From contig CALAPG010000412.1 of assembly GCA_937889485.1 (NCBI GenBank), positions 1 to 8,396 of the forward strand: a DNA stretch of 8,396 bases, written 5' to 3'. The position numbers were made by a program, and so were the translations under genes. Below, piece by piece: positions 6,559-8,396 of the stretch. Origin of the DNA: an uncultured Moraxella sp. (GTDB lineage: Bacteria > Pseudomonadota > Gammaproteobacteria > Pseudomonadales > Moraxellaceae). The notes under the pieces are model-generated. The model did not search any database. It saw nothing but the letters and a program-made list of their open reading frames with translations, and was not told the origin of the DNA. Position 1 is the first letter of the stretch; the number at the start of each line of letters is the position of its first letter.

Positions 6559-6825
6559 ATGAGCGACACCCAGCCAGAACCGACCCTAGAACAGCGCAAA
6601 GTCATCTACCGTGCCAGACGCGGTTTAAAAGAACTGGATTATTATTTTGACCCTTATGTACGCACCCATTATTTACAAGCGGAGGCTAGTGAGCAGCAAG
6701 TATTTGCCGAACTGGTCAAAGAAGAAGACCCTGATTTGCTTGATTGGTTTTTACATAATCATCCCACCAAACCTGAATTTGCCGAGTTAATCGCCAAGCT
6801 CAAACGGCTACAATCCGCGCACTGA
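6559..6825 (+). CDS. sdhE: FAD assembly factor SdhE
   Basis: An 88-residue cytosolic protein of the SdhE/YgfY (DUF339, yeast Sdh5-like) family. The hallmark R-G-x-x-E motif is R21-G22-L-K-E25, followed by the conserved L-D-Y-Y-F-D-P-Y helix region (26-33). The E-E-D-P-D-L-L-D-W-F-L segment at about 55-65 is the other family signature. Known role: promotes covalent attachment of FAD to the flavoprotein subunits of succinate dehydrogenase and fumarate reductase. AAGGA (6548-6552), six bases before the ATG, overlaps the folP stop codon; the gap to folP is nine bases, so an operon is very likely. The ygfX/cptA-like gene follows after 37 bp, the same pairing as in E. coli. An older reading of this protein as the antitoxin CptB is disputed. 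Confidence 0.93.
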   Translation: MSDTQPEPTLEQRKVIYRARRGLKELDYYFDPYVRTHYLQAEASEQQVFAELVKEEDPDLLDWFLHNHPTKPEFAELIAKLKRLQSAH

Positions 6826-6862
6826 TAAAGCGATACCTTCACGGATAAAAAGGGCAACGCAT

Positions 6863-7363
6863 TTGGCAAATAATGATGTGATTAACATAGATGCTTGGCT
6901 ACAACCAAGCCGCTTTAAGCGCTGGGTTTGGGGGCTTTGTGGTGTAGGATTTGGGCTGATGCTTGCCCCGCTTGCTTTAAGTTTTCATTACCAATTATTA
7001 GTTGCGGTGCTGGCAGCGGTGTTGATGTGGTTTGGGCAAATCTTTAGCCATCATCTCATCGCGTGTGCCACACTGACTCAGCACCAAGCCAGTCAAAGAC
7101 CGTATGGCGCCAGCAAACGCACGGCAGAACGTTATCAGTTTTTATCTTGGCAATTGCAGTTGGTACAGGGGCGTTTTTTGATACCTTGGCAGCAAAAGCA
7201 GGATATATGGCACGCCACATTGCTAACAGTATCAGACGTAGGGGTGGCGGTGATTTTGCAGTTTGCCATTAGCCAGCCATTGCCAAAAACAATCAAAATC
7301 ATGGTGTGGCAAGACCAAGTTGACCAAGAAAACTGGCGGCAGCTAAAAATACTAGCGCGATAA
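6863..7363 (+). CDS. cptA: YgfX/CptA-like inner-membrane protein
   Basis: A 166-residue protein with two adjacent membrane segments (about 21-41 and 43-60), then a soluble C-terminal part. The end (K-I-M-V-W-Q-D-Q-V-D-Q-E-N-W-R-Q-L-K) resembles the L-W-L-A-A-D-S-x-x-E-x-E-W-R-D-L-R end of E. coli YgfX. That match, the two-segment topology and the position directly after sdhE support the call; overall similarity is low and the protein is about 30 residues longer than the E. coli one. Known for E. coli YgfX/CptA: overproduction inhibits cell division and shape, with reported binding to FtsZ and MreB. Whether this homologue is toxic is unknown. The start is TTG, supported by AAAAGGG (6847-6853) nine bases upstream; the next in-frame Met is residue 33, inside the first membrane segment. 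No terminator follows the stop. Confidence 0.7.
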   Translation: MANNDVINIDAWLQPSRFKRWVWGLCGVGFGLMLAPLALSFHYQLLVAVLAAVLMWFGQIFSHHLIACATLTQHQASQRPYGASKRTAERYQFLSWQLQLVQGRFLIPWQQKQDIWHATLLTVSDVGVAVILQFAISQPLPKTIKIMVWQDQVDQENWRQLKILAR

Positions 7364-7393
7364 CAAAACTGGCATATAAACGTTGCTAAAGGT

Positions 7394-7402
7394 TGCTACA
7401 AT
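7394..7402 (+). promoter_or_regulatory. Candidate extended -10 promoter for yidB
   Basis: TGCTACAAT combines a TGn extension with TACAAT, one mismatch from consensus. No -35 box fits at 17 bp. The start site would be near 7409, giving a leader of about 110 nt that contains the tandem repeat at 7448-7480. Confidence 0.4.
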
Positions 7403-7447
7403 AAGTTTAACCATGCTGTTTGTGGGGGGATTTATCCACGACTTGCA

Positions 7448-7480
7448 CGGTTTTCAGCGTTTGCTCGGTTTTTAGCGTTT
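7448..7480 (+). repeat. Two 15-bp direct repeats, 18-bp period
   Basis: CGGTTTTCAGCGTTT (7448-7462) and CGGTTTTTAGCGTTT (7466-7480) differ at a single base and start 18 bp apart. They lie in the leader of the yidB-family gene, ending 37 bp before its ATG. They could be paired protein-binding sites or a local duplication. Confidence 0.5.
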
Positions 7481-7517
7481 AATAGATACAACATACCCAT
7501 TAAATAGGAAGAATTTT

Positions 7518-8228
7518 ATGAGCTTATTGACCAATCTTGTTACCCAAATTGCCACCAATGCCCTACAAAATAAAATGGGCGGTCACATGCCGCACGCTGC
7601 AAACCCCCAAGACAGTATGGGCGGGCTTGGTAGTATTTTGGGTGGGATGCTAGGCGGTGCTCAGACGGGCAGTACGTCATCAGGGGTCAATCTCAATAAC
7701 GGTTTTGGTTTGGATGATATTATTGGTATGGCGATGAACCAAAACCAAAGCAGTACCGCAATGCCGCAAGGCGGGGTATTAGGTCAAGTGCTAGGCAACG
7801 TGTTAGGCGGTGGCATGGGCATGAATTCGTCCTCATCTAGCCAAGGCGGCTTGGGTGGTAAGGGGATGCTAATGGCAGCGTTGTTACCTATAGCATTGAT
7901 GTTTATTCAGCGAAATGGCGGATTATCAGGTGCATTGAATAAAATTCAAAACATGGGTTTTGGGCAACAAGCCAATTCTTGGATGAGTGCAACTCAATCC
8001 AATCAGCCGTTAGACCCTAATGCTATCAGTCAATTGTTTGATAACAACGAGCTTGCGCAAGTGGCAGCACAGACAGGGGTAGACCAAAACGTGGTGCGTG
8101 AAGGGTTGGCCCAATTATTGCCGCAAGTGTTTGATAACCTAACCCCACAAGGTGATACCCAAACCGAACACCAAGCCAATGACGAAATCAGTCAAATTTT
8201 ATCGCAATTGTCACAATTTAAGGGTTAA
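7518..8228 (+). CDS. YidB family protein (DUF937), Gly/Met-rich
   Basis: A 236-residue protein of unknown function. The C-terminal part (about 163-212) matches the YidB/DUF937 pattern: L-D-P-N-A-I-S-Q-L-F, then the paired helices L-A-Q-V-A-A-Q-T-G-V-D and V-V-R-E-G-L-A-Q-L-L-P, and finally L-T-P-Q-G. E. coli YidB ends its domain the same way, with G-V-D, Q-L-P and L-S-P-Q-G. Residues 20-115 are low complexity, rich in Gly, Met, Ser, Asn and Gln, with repeated L-G-G-M-L-G-G / V-L-G-x-V-L-G-G blocks at 37-47 and 87-99. A hydrophobic stretch at 117-130 may be membrane-associated or buried. No signal peptide. The protein is about 100 residues longer than the E. coli one, the excess being the low-complexity part. 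AGGAAG (7506-7511) six bases before the ATG sets the start. It has its own promoter candidate and terminator, so it is probably monocistronic. Confidence 0.75.
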   Translation: MSLLTNLVTQIATNALQNKMGGHMPHAANPQDSMGGLGSILGGMLGGAQTGSTSSGVNLNNGFGLDDIIGMAMNQNQSSTAMPQGGVLGQVLGNVLGGGMGMNSSSSSQGGLGGKGMLMAALLPIALMFIQRNGGLSGALNKIQNMGFGQQANSWMSATQSNQPLDPNAISQLFDNNELAQVAAQTGVDQNVVREGLAQLLPQVFDNLTPQGDTQTEHQANDEISQILSQLSQFKG

Positions 8229-8294
8229 CAGGCAGCGGATGATCATGGACGCCGTTTGAATGAGTGGCACTGTGATGATCATTAGTTGTTTTCC

Positions 8295-8323
8295 AAAAGC
8301 CAGTGGTGATACTGGCTTTTTTT
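8295..8323 (+). terminator. Rho-independent terminator after the yidB-family gene
   Basis: A perfect 10-bp stem (8295-8304 with 8311-8320, core GCCAGT/ACTGGC), 6-nt loop and a T7 run at 8317-8323. It stands 66 bp after the stop codon. The stem core is the same as that of the terminator at 1469, in opposite order. Confidence 0.9.
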
Positions 8324-8331
8324 ATTTGCCG

Positions 8332-8337
8332 TATAAT
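8332..8337 (+). promoter_or_regulatory. Candidate -10 box for the right-edge gene
   Basis: A perfect TATAAT lies 20 bp before the ATG at 8358. There is no good -35 hexamer, since that region is inside the terminator. The implied start site, near 8344, would fall within the ribosome site, so this may be a chance match. Confidence 0.25.
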
Positions 8338-8357
8338 AATAAGAGGTAACGATACCA

Positions 8358-8396
8358 ATGACACTCAAAAAAAAACCCGCTGACCCAAATGGCGCC
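8358..8396 (+). CDS. Start of an unidentified gene, truncated by the window edge
   Basis: Thirteen codons (M-T-L-K-K-K-P-A-D-P-N-G-A) run open to the right end. AAGAGGT (8341-8347) lies ten bases before the ATG, a good ribosome site, and the position just after a strong terminator fits the start of a new transcription unit. The product cannot be recognised from 13 residues. Codons 4-6 are nine consecutive A bases, a slippery tract. Confidence 0.55.
   Translation, partial: MTLKKKPADPNGA

Noticed and set aside
6863..7363. Recent horizontal transfer of the sdhE/cptA segment
   Set aside because: Base composition by eye matches its neighbours and no mobile-element ends, tRNA or repeats flank it.
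7415..7435. G-run with GTGG/CCAC as a terminator after the cptA-like gene
   Set aside because: Only four base pairs with a ten-base loop and no T tract.

Overview
The window reads as an ordinary chromosomal segment of a gammaproteobacterium. The best guess is the Moraxellaceae (Moraxella, Faucicola or Psychrobacter type). Three things point there: moderate GC content, AT-rich intergenic spacers, and gammaproteobacterial versions of DciA, YhbY, RlmE, FtsH, FolP, SdhE and YgfX/CptA. The family assignment is inference from protein character and gene order, not a database match.

Layout, left to right: (1) dciA (DUF721, replicative helicase loading) on the minus strand, divergent from a secreted LytM/M23 peptidoglycan hydrolase gene. 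(2) A hairpin terminator between that gene and a convergent minus-strand pair, yhbY followed by a small DOMON-like protein gene. (3) A 315-bp divergent promoter region. (4) On the plus strand, rlmE (23S rRNA 2'-O-methyltransferase) and, after a 240-bp structured spacer, ftsH (membrane AAA+ metalloprotease), closed by a terminator. (5) A plus-strand run folP - sdhE - cptA-like. (6) A yidB-family gene (DUF937) with its own leader and terminator. (7) The first 13 codons of an unidentified gene cut off by the right edge.

The yhbY / rlmE-ftsH-folP core is the classical gammaproteobacterial arrangement of ribosome assembly and heat-shock proteolysis genes. In E. coli folP is followed by glmM; here sdhE and a ygfX/cptA-like gene follow instead, bringing succinate dehydrogenase flavinylation and a putative division/cytoskeleton inhibitor next to folate synthesis.

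I see no mobile element, CRISPR array, tRNA, rRNA or prophage, and no wholly novel system. The most interesting material is regulatory. The ftsH leader carries four short mutually complementary elements arranged as either two hairpins or a pseudoknot, below a promoter candidate that fits sigma70 and, less well, sigma32. Other points are a palindrome over the yhbY promoter, 18-bp-period repeats before yidB, an A9 tract at the start of the right-edge gene, and an unusually long Gly/Met-rich YidB homologue.
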